Positions 42,227 to 53,921 of a stretch of 64,000 bases of DNA are shown here, piece after piece (the first letter of the stretch is position 1; each line of letters starts with the position of its first letter). Origin of the DNA: Phlebotomus papatasi (taxonomy: Eukaryota; Arthropoda; Insecta; Diptera; Psychodidae). The translations under genes and the position numbers were made by a program. The notes under the pieces are model-generated. The model saw only the letters and a program-made list of their open reading frames with translations. It was not told the DNA's origin and made no database searches. The stretch is from positions 79,050,001 to 79,114,000 of the forward strand of contig NC_077222.1 in the NCBI RefSeq assembly GCF_024763615.1. The letters are read 5' to 3'.

Positions 42227-45200
42227 ATGGATGAAGGCGGTGCTGGAAGAGTAAAGTTCCTGGATGAGCATATGGAGAACTACAATATCGAAGTGAGTCT
42301 GGGAAAAGCTTTTGGCTGAATGACTTCCTAATGGTTTAAATTGCAGCATTCAGCTCTTCATCGGAAGCTCCAGAGCAAGGTGGAAGCACTGAAGATAATG
42401 CGTAAAGAATTGGAGCGCTTCCGGACTGAGCGGGATCAATTCAAATTGATGGCTGAAACCCTGCAAATGCGCTACACAGCTATAAAAAAGAGCCTACATT
42501 CAGGCGATTCCATGTCCATTGAGTACATGGAGAGATCGAGTGTAGCTGCCCTTGTGAATGACCTGCGAGAGAAGAATACAGCTTTGGCCACGGATCTCGA
42601 ATCCCTGAGGCAGAGTCTGAGCGAGAAGGAGGGTGACATTAAAGTTCTCAGGGAGAGGAGATGCAATCTCTGTGAAAAGTGTCAGAGTGGAAGGCTCAAT
42701 CAGGATGAGTGTTCACCGAGGGATGAATGGAATGTAGAAAAATCCAAATTTATAGCTCAATTGGAAGATCTCAAGAAAAAGGTATGATAATAATATTTTT
42801 TTTCATCTCAAATTCAACTTTAATAAATTTAATTGGACTTCCGATATCTTCTCTAGAATGCACAGCTACGGTATGATTTCCGTTCGTTGCTGGATGAGAA
42901 GGAGGAAGTCATCACGGAACGGGATGCTTTCAAGTGCAAAGTTCATCGGCTCAATCATGAATTGAGTGTGGCACTGAAGGGAAGTGAATCGCAAATAAAA
43001 GTCCTCGATATTGATTCACTTGTGAGGGAAAATAAGTATTTGCAGGAGAAATTGAAGAATGTGGAGAATGAATTGGAACTCGTGCAGCATTCTCTCAACA
43101 AGTACAAGGTGAGATTTCAATTTTATTCTCAAAATTTTCCTCAATGAAAAGAATTTATTCCTCTTGAAATGTTTCATTGATGTTTCATCTGTGTTTCATG
43201 TGAATGATAATAGGAAAATTGAATTAATTCAATATTAAAATTTTAATAAACATTTTACTCACTTCTCTGCACGACAGTCAATGCTGGAGATGAAGAGGAA
43301 CAAAAAGGGCATTGTGAAGCTGGGGAATAGCAACAGTGATATGATAATGTCACACAAACAAGGTAAATATAATTTTCTCTCTCGAGTTTATTTTCATTTC
43401 AATTCATACAGGTCATTGTTCAATGGTCTGCAAAACAAATTTTTTATTAGTTAACAAAGGCATTTTCTCCATCTCACAAATTTTATAAAACAGGATTTGT
43501 ACCTTGTTGAAATTTAGGGATTATAAAATAATTTCTTGATTAGAGATTTAAGAGAGAAAGATCTTGCGATGCTTTACTCATAACTTTTTTTAAAATTACT
43601 TTTAATAACTCAATAATTCTTTTAGAATATACTTTTGAAATTCTAGTTGAAAACTTATAAGTATAGTAAAACAGTCGCAAAGAAAACACTTAAAATTATT
43701 GTGATAATGATAGGTAATAAACCTAATATAATAACTATACGGTTATAATTTTATTTAAATCAAGCTGTTAAGAATATAAAAGTACAACATTGAAAAAAGA
43801 AATAATTAAAAAAATATTAAAAATTCTATCATTGAGACTTGAATTTTTTAGATTAAAAAAAATACATATTCGATGGACAAAATTTCTCGGAATTGGTTCG
43901 TCTGGAAATCAAAAAATCAAATACAGTGGGACCTCGATAGAGTCAACCCGCGATAGAGTCAATTTCCAATAGAGTCAAAAGCTATTTTTTTACTCTACGG
44001 ACTCCGATACAGTCAACTTGGACCCAAATTGACTCCGATAAAGTCAGCTTTTCCATTGTTATTGAACTGATAATATTGTATGACTTTTTCGAAATTAAAA
44101 TCAGTGTTTTGGTGTATCAATGTAACGTTTTCAACACAAGAAAACAATATTATGATAAAATTCGTATATTAACCGTGAACTAAATTGTCGACAAAATAAT
44201 TTTTTTTGTGATTTTAAGCGTTTTGACATATTAAAAGTTCTCGTATCTTTTCTTTCTTGTCTTAAGATTTTTTGATTAAGCCCTATGATCCCGTATGACG
44301 TGTTTTACTGTAATCACAAAAAAAAACCGATTTTAGCGTCAAAGGGGAGGGGTAGGGAGGAAATGAGGGTCTATAGGTCTATAAATGAGGGTTTATAGCT
44401 CTTTTTGTGAAGTTTAGAGCAATAGTTATGTCATAACGAAAAGAACAACTATCAATCTCTTCTTTCATACGATAAAGGTTTAAAATACATTCTAATTAAT
44501 AACTTTATTTGCATCAGAATTTTCAACAATTAAATATCTACCGGAGCTCTTCTAAAACAAAATGAAAAAAGAAATCTCTAAGACACCATTTCCTTATCTC
44601 AATATCGTGGATGGACCTCAATATTATCACATGGATAGTAATTTTCACTTGAGATACTTATTAATAATAAAATCATTCCGTAATATCAGTCCTTAATCTC
44701 CAACTTTTGCTCAAATATACGACCTTTTTGGACCAGAGGGTGTAGAATTTAAGGGTTAATTAAATAAAGTATTCTATTATCGTGTTAAATTTATCACAAA
44801 CATAAAATAATACCCCTTTATATCAAAATTTCACATTTTAATTGATTTTTTGGACTCCGATAGAGTCACCAAATTCAATGGAGTCAATAGGCCTGAAAAT
44901 AATTAGTTGACTCTATCGAGGTCCCACTGTACTATTTTTTTGTTTATAATATAAAAATTCATAAATAGTTTACGTTTTTCAAGACTTTTTTTCATTTTTC
45001 TATTGTAGGGGGAAGTGGGTCACCTTTGAAAGTGGGGCACTATTGAAATTGGGATTTTTTCCTAAGTTTAAGTGGAACTAAGTCATATCATAATGTAATT
45101 TAGCTTTTCAATCTGTTTGTGCACCTATATTATATCACTATAAGGCTGAGTTTTATTTAAAAATAGGTGTAGAATCCCAATTTGAAAGGTGCCCCACTTT

Positions 45201-48200
45201 TAAAGGTGCCCATGTATTTTATTGCTTATTATTATATCCTTTTGCCTTGCCACGCAATTTTAAGAGGATTGTACCCTATTTTTTATGGATTTTTAAAATT
45301 GAATAAATTGGAATTGAAAAATATTTCCTGTTAGCTGATGAGTTGAACTAGTCCTTGAACGAATAATTTTATGTACTTAGTCACAGTTTATTCTACAACA
45401 CGAAATGTGGTGTAAAATAAGTCAATTATTTTAATTTAATTTTTTTCTTAAATCCTTCGTTCAATGACAATTTTAAATCATCAGCTAAGAAGATATATTT
45501 TTGGTTTTTGGAATTCAAATGAACCAATTTTGAGAAATCTTGTCCACCGAAAAGTTTTTTTTCAAAAAAATCTCCAAAAATCAGCCATCAGTGGCTGAAT
45601 TTTTAGAAATTTTAAATGAAAATTTCAGAAAAAAATACTTTCAAGGTTGTATTTTTATATGCTTAAGAGCTTGAATTAAATGAATTTTTTGTTATATGGT
45701 TATATTAAAAAAGAAAAAGAAAAATAGGTTTTTATCTATTTTGATCCCACGTAACCCCTTAAGGGGTAACATTACTTTAGAACCCAGTATATATTATATA
45801 ATATGTACAGATTTGGTTTATTACATATTAATGTACATGCGTTGAGGCTCATGATTACATATAATTTATTAAAACAAAATGAGGATGGTAAAGCTTAATC
45901 AGTAAGGCGATCACTATAGAGAAAGAAAGTATGTACCTGAAAAGCTGCAGCCAAAATTTGGTACAAATAGATTGAAAATTGCAGGATCTAGAAATACGGC
46001 TAGTTCAAAAAAAGAAAAAAAGAAATGATTTCGACAAAAATGTGTTTAAAGTAAAAGAAATTCAAATAGTGATATCACCTCTTATTGTAGAATGATTGTT
46101 TGCGGTATCTCGAATGTATCTTAAATTTTGAATTTAAAAATCATTTAAAAAGTAATTCTTTAAGAAATCGTATAATTACTTATTGGAATCCAATTTTTTA
46201 TCATTTGGGATATGGAATTTGAACGGGTCCCGGTCAAAATCCCGAAAGCCAAAATCCCGAAAGCCAAAATCCCGAATGCCAAAATCCCGAAAGCCAAAAT
46301 CCCGAATAGGCCAAAATCCCGAAAGTCAAAATCCCGAATTCTTAAAAGTATCATAGCTACTCCCACGATTGCACTCGCGCTTGCTGGAGGCAAAGGGAAA
46401 TCTTCTGTGCCTTGGGAAATTATTCTAAACATTTTCCTCCATATAATTTCATCCCTTTCAGGATTTTAAAAATTCGGGATTTTGGCTTTCGGGATTTTGG
46501 CTTTCGGGATTTTGGCCTTTTCGGGATTTGGCGTTCGGAATTTGGCGTTCGGGATTTTGGCTTTCGGGATTTTGGCTTTCAGGATTTTGGCTGCCACCGA
46601 TTTGAACACCTATCTTAAGAAATCGCTAAGAAGTATTCTCTGCTGAACAGATGTTTCTTCGACCTTACGTATTGAAGATTTTAACTCTTTTTTCGAAATC
46701 CGTATCCAAGTTAGTCAAACTTTGGGCCTCGAGTGGGTCAGTGGATAAAGTAGTAGCTCTATGACTGCGAGGTCTGGGGTTCAAAGCTGAGCAGCAGCAG
46801 AAAAAGATTTCTCATGCCATATCGGCTTTGAATTCGTCCAGTGAATGAATGAATTGTAATGTCAATGGTGCATATTGGCAAAAAAAAGTGAACCGCCTAA
46901 ACAATAGAGGCTGGTACGAGAACGAGTTTCGATGTGAAAGTGGTACTTCAATCGATACAAATATTCGCTGTCACTGATCCCAAACACACACCGAGAAGGG
47001 ATGCTGTGATATAGTAACGGCACTGATTGTCCACAGAGCTGCGATATAGAGTGGCTACCCGTATCGGGGGATAAGATAGAATAGGAGTGGGGAAGCATAA
47101 GGGGCCCAATTGGTGGCCTGGATGCATCGGAATATCCGAAATAGAGAACTGACCCCTGGCAAAATCTTATCTTAGTCAAACTTTGAAGTATTGTTGTTTA
47201 GGCAATAAAATTTCAAAAAAATGGCGTGAGTTCTCTCGGAGATATAAGGGATCAAAGTCGGGGAAATTCAAAATGCCGTATCTTCGGTTTTATTTTATCG
47301 AATTTGATGAGTTATGTACTGTATACACCTACGGCTAATATCGGGAGACGGCATAACGTGTATAATCAAAATAAATATTAAACTACATTCCCATCAGTTT
47401 TCCACTAATAAGCCGTGTTCCGGATAAAGCCGTAAAGCGGTCTTTAGACTAGAGATTTAGCCGATTTAGACCAGTTTTCGACGGCCTCAAAATCCTAAAT
47501 AGCAACCCTTTTTATTGCTTTTTCAGAATTTAATAGGTCATTTGTCATTAATAATCCAATCCTAAGTCAAATTTCTTCCAAGAAATCTTGATTGTTAAAA
47601 AATTAGAGCAGTTAAGCCATATGGCTAAGTGTCAGGTCTGAAGCACGTATAAGTCTGTTTAGCGCATAAGGGCGCAAATGGAAGATCTTACGAAATACTA
47701 AAATTTTCTAGAACATTGAATTTCTGAAGACAAGATAAATATTTATACTGTATTAGATAAAGATACTATTATACAATGTAGAAAAGTAAAAAGCCTATCA
47801 AATAATATAGTAGTAACATAGTTGGTAAACTGAACAATATACATGAAATAGTAAAGAGTCTGGTAGGGGAGAGTGGGGCAGTTTCACCCCTAAATTGCAA
47901 AATGGATTTTGGGACCATTTTGCGAAAAGATGATAAACAGAAGTAAAACTTTATATATTCTTTACATTACAGTTGGGTTTAGGGTTAATAAAAATAATAC
48001 CAATAATCCTTTAATTTCATTAGTCTATTGGGGAAAAATTCATTTCACTTGAAAGGCAGAATGTGTGAAAGTCCCTCATTACGGGGCAATTTCAAGATAA
48101 ATATGAGGCAATTTTTGAGAAAGATAAAACGTGTTTATAGGAAACTCGCTATACCAGAATTGATTAAAATTACTATTTTGAAGTCTTCTAAGACTCTAAA

Positions 48201-51200
48201 ACCTAAAAATATAATTAAACAAGAACTTTATAACAGAATTTGAATACTAATTGATCATACAGAGAAAATAAAATATCGAAAATGATTTCCAAGCCTATTT
48301 CTCATTAATTGAGCAATTTTCTTTGAATTTTTATACAAAAGAAATGTCTTTTGTAGTGCTAAGCAAATTCTGTACATTGTTGGATCATTATATCGCCTTA
48401 GAACATGTCCCTTTTAGTATAACAGGTTTATAATAGTATTTTAAAGTCTTGAATTTTTATAATACTAAAAAATATTACAATATCTCGCTGAAAACATTCA
48501 GAAAATATATTATACCAATTAAATTTATAATTTTTAAGCACTTAGAAAACACTGGAAGATTATTTTTTTTTTTTAATTTTTTTTGTGAACTTTTATGAAA
48601 TACTACTTTTCATAATTTCGAACTTTATCGACAAAAACAGATACAAAACGTTTTCAATGATCATTTTAAGTTAATTTTGATTAAAAAAGTAAATTGTTAG
48701 ACACTGGAAACTTCTCCGTGTGCTTGCATTAAACTGCCCCTCACGAACTTTCGGAACTCAAATGAAAATTGTCAGAACCGTCTTAGATTTCATTCAACGC
48801 TAAATGCCGTATAATAACACTGTGCGACACGTTGTGGGTGTCTTTGACGAGAGTGCCAAAACTTGTTAGAGGGTCATTTAAGGACCTCAAATCTGCAATC
48901 CGTTTGTCCGGGTCACCTCTAGATTTTTTAGGAAAAGCATTTTTAGTTTTTTGATGTTTTATAAAATTCAAAAATTCATATCTCCGGTTCTAATTATCCG
49001 GTGGTAGTCACATAAAGCTAAACTGACGCGTAATTTCATTCTCTATAACTCTTGTCAACATATCAAGCATCTACGATGAAAATGAAGTATATTTTTTAAA
49101 GATTTTTTGAAAAAGGGCACCTAAAATGGAGCATTTTTCTGTGTTTTTTCCATCTTCTAGTAATTTTCCCACTTTAATAGAGCATTTTATATGTCAAATA
49201 ACTATGCCTAAAAGTTAGAGAATTTAATATACTTTCATATCTTTTTGGTTTAAATTTTCTATTCTAATTCGTTTATTTACAATAATTTATTGAAAATAAA
49301 ATGCATTATTATAAAAATAAAATCTCTTATTATATATAATTATTTGGTATCTTTGTCTAACCTACAGAAGAGCATTCTCTTTTGCACTCTCACTTACACA
49401 TTTCATATAAAAAGAGGCGAAATGAAAAAAAGAGACGTTTATAGAAATAGAGAGAGAAGAATAGCTGTTATGAGTGCCAAAAAACTATTCTTCTCTCTTT
49501 ATTTCTATAAACGTCTCTTTTTTTCATTTCGCCTCTTTTTATATGAAATGTGTAAGTGAGAGTGCAAAAGAGAATGCTCTTCAGTAGGTTAGACAAAGAT
49601 ACCAAATAATTATATATAATAAGAGATTTTATTTTTAAAACAATGCATTTTATTTTCAATAAATTATTGTGAATAAACGAATTAGGATAGAAAATTTAAA
49701 CCAAAAAGATATGAAAGAATATTAAATTCTCTAACTTTTAGGCATAGTTATTTGACATATAAAATGCTCTATTAAAGTGGGAAAATTAATAGAAGATGGA
49801 AAAAACACAGAAAAATGCACCATTTTAGGTGCCCTTTTTCAAAAAATCTTTAAAAAATATACTTCATTTTCATCGTAGATGCTTGATATGTTCACAAGAG
49901 TTATAGACGATGAAATTACGCGTCAGTTTAGCTTTATGTGACTACCACCGGATAATTAGAACCGGAGATATGAATTTTTGAATTTTATAAAACATCAAAA
50001 AACTAAATATGCTTTTTCAAAAAAATCTAGAGGTGACCTGGACAAACGGATTGCAGATTTGAGGTCCTTAAATGACCCTCTAACAAGTTTTGGCACTCTC
50101 GTCAAAGACACCCACAAAAAGGTAAATTTTGTCGCACCGTGTAATCATAAAACCACTGGAAATTTAATACAATTATGTTACTTCGATAGATAAGTGCAAT
50201 AGTTCAGAAATTGTTGAAAATAAAACATTACAAAAAGTTTCATTTTGATGCAGTTTTATAAAATCAATTACAGAATTCAAACGAGAAGCGTCACGAAATT
50301 AATTGTTTTTATAAACATGGGTCTCATTTAGGGTAAGTGTGCCAAATTCCGGCCAGCTTGCAATTTCGGCCACCTTTTTTGTTCCTCGAATTTCCATGAA
50401 TTTTTAGATTTTACGTACTCTAGAGATTATACATGCAAAAGAATAACAAAAAATGTAGCTTCGACAAACGAGATGACGTGAAAAAGGCATTGGAAGAATT
50501 CCGGAAGGGCAAGGATCTATGAGAATGAAGGTGGCCGAAATAGAGCACCAAAGCTATGTCTACATTTTTATTCATTTTAAAATGTATTAAGAATGATTTT
50601 AAAGTAAATAAAGACGATAAGCTGTCTACATGGTTCTAAGCAACACTCCTTAAAAAGAAGTAATAAAAAAATCAATTTCTATTAAAGATATTACATTTCA
50701 AACTTGAGACTTTGGCGCTTGCATGCAAATATGCCGAAATTTGGCACACTTACTCTATCTCTTCAATAACATAAAGGTTTTATCCCATTCCATTCAAAGG
50801 GATAAGAAGAATATGCAAAAATTGAAACTGCCCCGTCGTTAACTGCCCCACCCTCCCCTACATCAAAATAACTAAATAATAATAACAGTTTTACATAAAA
50901 TCCAGAATTAAGTTGGCCAACATGAGCTTTTACCTTTTTTGAATCGGTGAATCGGATGATTTGTGGGATGGAGAGTGAGATGACATAATCAAACTAAAAC
51001 CTTAGGTTTAGTCGTTTACTTGATGCAGCTTCAATATATTCTGTAAATTTCTGTAAAGTTCAAGTAAAATGATAAAATAAGCTTTAAACACAGATTTAGA
51101 AAAGACTTTATACAACAGCATCTGTTAATTTTGGACAACAAAAACTTTAATATGTGTTGATTTAAAAACGAATATAACTTAGAAAGTTTAATATCCTGGA

Positions 51201-51859
51201 TAGTAAGCATTGTTGACTCTTCGTATATGGTAGCACTCTTAAGAGCTATATTGTTTTCTAATGCCCGCAAGATGTGTGCCCTGTTACTCATTCTCTTTCT
51301 GGAAATTGAAAATTTCCCTGTATTACTTGTCTCTTTTTACTGTATGTTGACAGTGAAAGTGCTCATGGAACGAGGAACAGATGCTGAATTGCCAAATAAA
51401 GCGGCGACAATAGCTGATTTAAAGTCTCTATGTCTGGCCCTTCTGGACAATGTGAATGACAAAAGTCTCGCATTGGCGCACCAGAAGAAGGCTAATAAAA
51501 TTCTCGCTCTAAGAATTACGGAATTGGAGCAGAGACTTGAGCAAACAGCTTGGACAACATCACCCTCAGAACTTCTTCTCAATGGCTATTCGGCATCGAA
51601 TGTGGACAAAGATCTTGAGGGTGTTGCTTCGAATTCTATCAATGCAGCCTCTTCAACTTGCACATCAGTGTCCAATGAAGAGGAAATTGATGAGAGTGAA
51701 AGCGATGTGGAACATTCTTCTTCTACATTTGATCAAGAATCAGTGGTAGATTGTGAGGAAAAACTTGAAGATTTACCTCCAGAATTGGCCCAACTTGTGG
51801 AGAAAGCTCTGAGAGAAGCTGATTCAAATGCTGAAGTCGCAACAGAAATTCTCAATTAG
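42227..51859 (+). CDS. CCDC149-like coiled-coil protein (5 coding exons)
   Basis: Exons 42227-42292, 42347-42781, 42857-43108, 43278-43362 and 51354-51859 join in frame to 447 residues; all introns are GT-AG. The protein is almost entirely coiled coil: HRKLQSKVEALKIMRKELERFRTERDQFKLMAETLQMRY (about residues 25-65) matches the conserved start of CCDC149 proteins, followed by heptad-rich segments in exons 2-3. The last exon has ADLKSLCLALLDNVNDKSLALAHQKKANKILALRITELEQRLE, also CCDC149-like, then an acidic Ser/Glu-rich tail (EEEIDESESDVEHSSS) ending PPELAQLVEKALREADSNAEVATEILN. The function of the family is not established; some links to cilia are inference. Intron 4 is 7,991 nt and holds at least nine transposon insertions, including the foldback at 48818-50141. 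Start chosen as the first ATG with a short exon matching the frame. Confidence 0.85.
43924..44929. repeat. pogo/mariner-like non-autonomous element, TA + CAGTGGGACCTCGATAGAGT
   Basis: A 1,006-bp element in intron 4 of the CCDC149-like gene. Perfect TIRs CAGTGGGACCTCGATAGAGT and inverse; TA at 43922-43923 and 44930-44931. GATA(G/A)AGTCA recurs several times just inside each end. CAGTGG(A/G)ACCTCGAT-type ends are familiar from pogo-like elements. No transposase ORF. Confidence 0.8.
45008..45214. repeat. TA + GGGGGAAGTGGG element
   Basis: A 207-bp element in intron 4. The left arm has GGGTCACCTTTGAAAGTGGG then GCACTATTGAAATTGGG; the right arm is its inverse, CCCAATTTGAAAGGTGCCCC then ACTTTTAAAGGTGCCC. 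TA flanks are present. Confidence 0.7.
45325..45775. repeat. GTTAGCTGATG-arm repeat (copy 1)
   Basis: Left TTTCCTGTTAGCTGATGAGT and internal inverse AAATCATCAGCTAAGAAGAT, followed by AATTTTGAGAAATCTTGTCC and GTGGCTGAATTTTTAGAAAT. A second, longer copy at about 58826-59995 keeps the same block order but is interrupted by about 0.65 kb of unrelated sequence. Confidence 0.6.
46225..46599. repeat. Element with tandem GCCAAAATCCCGAA arms and 8-bp TSD
   Basis: A 375-bp insertion flanked by ATTTGAAC at 46217-46224 and 46600-46607. The left arm is a run of about seven GCCAAAATCCCGAA(A/T) units of 15-17 bp; the right arm is a run of the inverse, TTCGGGATTTTGGC. The apparent ORFs full of KIPKA or FGFRD repeats are by-products. 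The 8-bp duplication suggests a hAT- or P-type transposase in trans. A broken relative is at about 57726-57870. Confidence 0.8.
46725..47171 (+). mobile_element. tRNA-derived SINE with 14-bp TSD
   Basis: A 447-bp insertion flanked by the perfect 14-bp repeat TTAGTCAAACTTTG (46711-46724 and 47172-47185). The head carries GAGTGGGTCAGTGGATAAAG (A-box region) and GGGGTTCAAAGCT (decayed B box), related to the SINE at 10837-11120; both share (A/C)GTCCAGTGA just after the head. The body is longer and different. Confidence 0.8.
47436..47665. repeat. CTTCAGAC-ended repeat, uninterrupted copy
   Basis: About 230 bp in intron 4, relative of 35457-36305 and 55105-55318. It shares TTTAGCC..CAGTTTTCGACGGCCTC-like left and AGTTAAGCCATATGGCTAAG right blocks, and shows the unoccupied sites of both insertions found in the 35.5-kb copy. 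Confidence 0.65.
48818..50141. repeat. 1.3-kb foldback element: two ~650-bp near-perfect inverted arms
   Basis: The left arm is 48818-49464, the loop 49465-49484 (20 nt) and the right arm 49485-50141. Position x in the left arm pairs with 98949 minus x over about 630 bp without any net indel; differences by eye are a few per cent. The only larger change is near the outer ends, where the right arm has 10 extra bases. Termini are CACTGTGCGACA and the inverse of CACGGTGCGACA, flanked by TAA on both sides (48815-48817, 50142-50144). ORFs in the two arms are the same sequence read twice and are not credible genes. Confidence 0.9.
50331..50755. repeat. TA + GGGTAAGTGTGCC element (copy 2)
   Basis: A 425-bp element, highly similar to 29324-29751 along its whole length and in the same orientation; ends GGGTAAGTGTGCCAAATTCC and TTTGGCACACTTACTC, TA flanks. 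Nested in 47866-50858. Confidence 0.85.
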
Positions 51860-52268
51860 GTGGAAAAATGCTTGTTAAATTGGAATTCTAAAAGAAGTGT
51901 TGCTAAAAGAAAAGAAAAGTCATAAATTTTCATTTTCTTCATGAGCTTATGTGGGAAGCTCCCATTCACAAATCACCCTTGAAAATTTGTTGGACACGGC
52001 TGGAAGTAAATTGATTCTAATAATTGCTGTAATTTTTCTGACGCAAAGTGAACAAAAAAAAGATAGAGGAGAAATTGAAAAAAATTGGAAAGAGGGTAAG
52101 TTACTTTATTTATTTTTTATGACTTGTACCTTTTAAGCTGTAATTTCTCTTTTACATTTTTAAATTTTCTTCTATTTGTGGACACTTATCGGTTTGTAGT
52201 TTTTTGTTTTACTTTTTCAATGGATGCAATTTAACTTAATATAATTATTTAATTACATTTTGAATTTG

Positions 52269-52274
52269 AATAAA
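52269..52274 (+). promoter_or_regulatory. Candidate poly(A) signal of the CCDC149-like gene
   Basis: AATAAA about 410 nt after the stop codon at 51859; the first canonical hexamer downstream. Confidence 0.45.
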
Positions 52275-52763
52275 ATTATCACATTATTAATTTTATTAAT
52301 TAATTTCGCAACTAGTTGTGGTTTTTGGGGTTTCTAAATCATCGTAAAATAAACAATATAGCATGACAACTTTAGTATTGAATTTTAATTTATAGTCCAA
52401 TTTATTTAGTGATTTATCACCAATCAACAATTAATTCAATATGCCTGCAACAACTCACAGTTATTCGGAATTAAAAGGGTATTAGAATTAATTCAGTTTT
52501 GTTTAAGTCGGTCGAAAACAAGGTCCAAAAATATATTCAGCAGAGAAGTTTAAAAATATAGCAAGGTATGAATAATTTTTTGTTAAATTTTTTGAGAAGG
52601 TTTATAAGAAATATAGGCCTGTCCTTTACTATTTTTCAAAGGAATTGTTTAATTTTAAATTGGATGTTTAGCAGTTGAAATAATCGAATTTACGTTCTAC
52701 GAAAAAGACGGTTTTGCATCTTCAGCATCCCTTGTGTTGGTTCTGTAAAATAAAAATTATCTA
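52275..52763. other. Non-coding DNA, nothing recognised
   Basis: AT-rich sequence downstream of the CCDC149-like gene with no ORF or clear inverted repeat. Confidence 0.4.
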
Positions 52764-52989
52764 GGGCGAAAGGAACGCCAATTGACACTTTAAGAAGTCG
52801 TGTCACGACTTATTGACACCCTCTATACCATTTGGAATACGAAATTTGAACAATTATCCTTATAGAGAAACGTAGATTAATTGAAAAACGTTATATTTCT
52901 TAGATTTTATTGGATGCATTAAATAAATTTCAACATTTTGAAAAAAGTGTCAATAGGGTTTCCCTGTAGAAGAGGTGTTCCTTCGACTC
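52764..52989. repeat. TA + G(G/A)G(C/T)CGAAGGAAC element
   Basis: A 226-bp element: left end GGGCGAAAGGAACGCCAATT; right end inverted GAGTCGAAGGAACACCTCTT; ATTGACAC lies inside each arm. TA flanks at 52762-52763 and 52990-52991. Confidence 0.65.
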
Positions 52990-52991
52990 TA

Positions 52992-53793
52992 GAATGCTGT
53001 ATAATAATTTCCAAAATTTTTAGTTTACGAAAAACATTAAATTTAGACAAATAAAATCAGAATCGGAGGGCGTCTGAAAATTTGTAAATTTTGACCTCTT
53101 ATACTTCAAAAACGTATTTTTTTTTAAACTTCTCATCAATCGCAACAAAAATATTAAAATTGTTTTGAATAAAATGTGTTAATAACATGGAAAAAATGAA
53201 CAGATAAACTTAGATCAGTTTATTGCAGGGATTGTAGGTGAGATTCTTAACATAAGCAAACTCGGATTGCATGCAAATTCGTTTTGGAACTGAGCGAAAA
53301 AACTTGTATGGACGAAATGTCCTTTACAATGATGTGTAAGAAATTATCAAGATCTGTTGAACAGAAGTCGAAATAATTGAGGTTACGTGTTATGAAAATT
53401 GGTTTTTCAGCTGTTGTGCCCTTAGCATTAAGGCTACGAAGTTCAAAAGTTCTAGAAAATTCTAGATTTTTGCGAGAGCTTTCATTTTCGCGCTTACTCG
53501 TAAAATTATGTCAAATAGAACCGGAGATAGGATCGTTTGAATTTTGTTAACTTTAACCTCTAAATATTTCCAGTTCTATTGTAACCACATTGTAAACTCA
53601 TGCTACTTTTTGGGAACTCATTGAGACGAATCCCCAAACCAAAATTTAGATCAAAATGTTTATTAGAATCGGAAATATAGGCCGGTCACTTTTTTAACTT
53701 TGACACTCATTAGAGTTCAGATTAGGGTTGTTTCAGCGATTTAAATTTTTTCCCTGTTTGATACATACAAAATGCAGCTATAACATCTAGCTC
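52992..53793. other. Non-coding DNA, diffuse repeat fragments
   Basis: Contains short pieces of the GGAGATA(T/G)AGG type also seen around 33450 and 47240, but no complete element and no ORF. Confidence 0.35.
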
Positions 53794-53921
53794 AGAGGTG
53801 TGTAAGAACCGTTGATACCGGATAAACGTCAAAATAAGTTTGTTCAGGTAGCGTTTTGGCCATTAACGTACAAGTTTCATTTGACGTTTGTTCGGTTTCA
53901 AACGGTTCTTGCACACCTCTG
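53794..53921. repeat. hAT-like MITE (copy 3), 8-bp TSD
   Basis: A 128-bp element, CAGAGGTGTGTAAGAACCGT to AACGGTTCTTGCACACCTCTG-type end, flanked by ATCTAGCT and ATCTAGCC (one mismatch in eight). Confidence 0.85.

Larger units (their letters stand above)
47866..50858. repeat. TA + GGGGAGAGTGGGGCAGTT element (outer), 3.0 kb with two nested insertions
   Basis: The left end is TAGGGGAGAGTGGGGCAGTT; the right end is the inverse of TAGGGGAGGGTGGGGCAGTT, TA-flanked. After removal of the foldback 48818-50141 and of 50331-50755 about 1.25 kb remains. It belongs to the TA+GGG clan. The internal ORFs of at most 71 codons are not recognisable. Confidence 0.75.

Noticed and set aside
46212..46618. ORFs coding for KIPKAKIPNAK or FGFRDFG repeats
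   Set aside because: They are the translation of tandem TIR units of a transposon, read on both strands.
48783..50193. Paired ORFs (for example both starting MNFIKHQKTK) on opposite strands
   Set aside because: They are the same arm sequence of the foldback read from each side; no recognisable protein and no start or promoter context.
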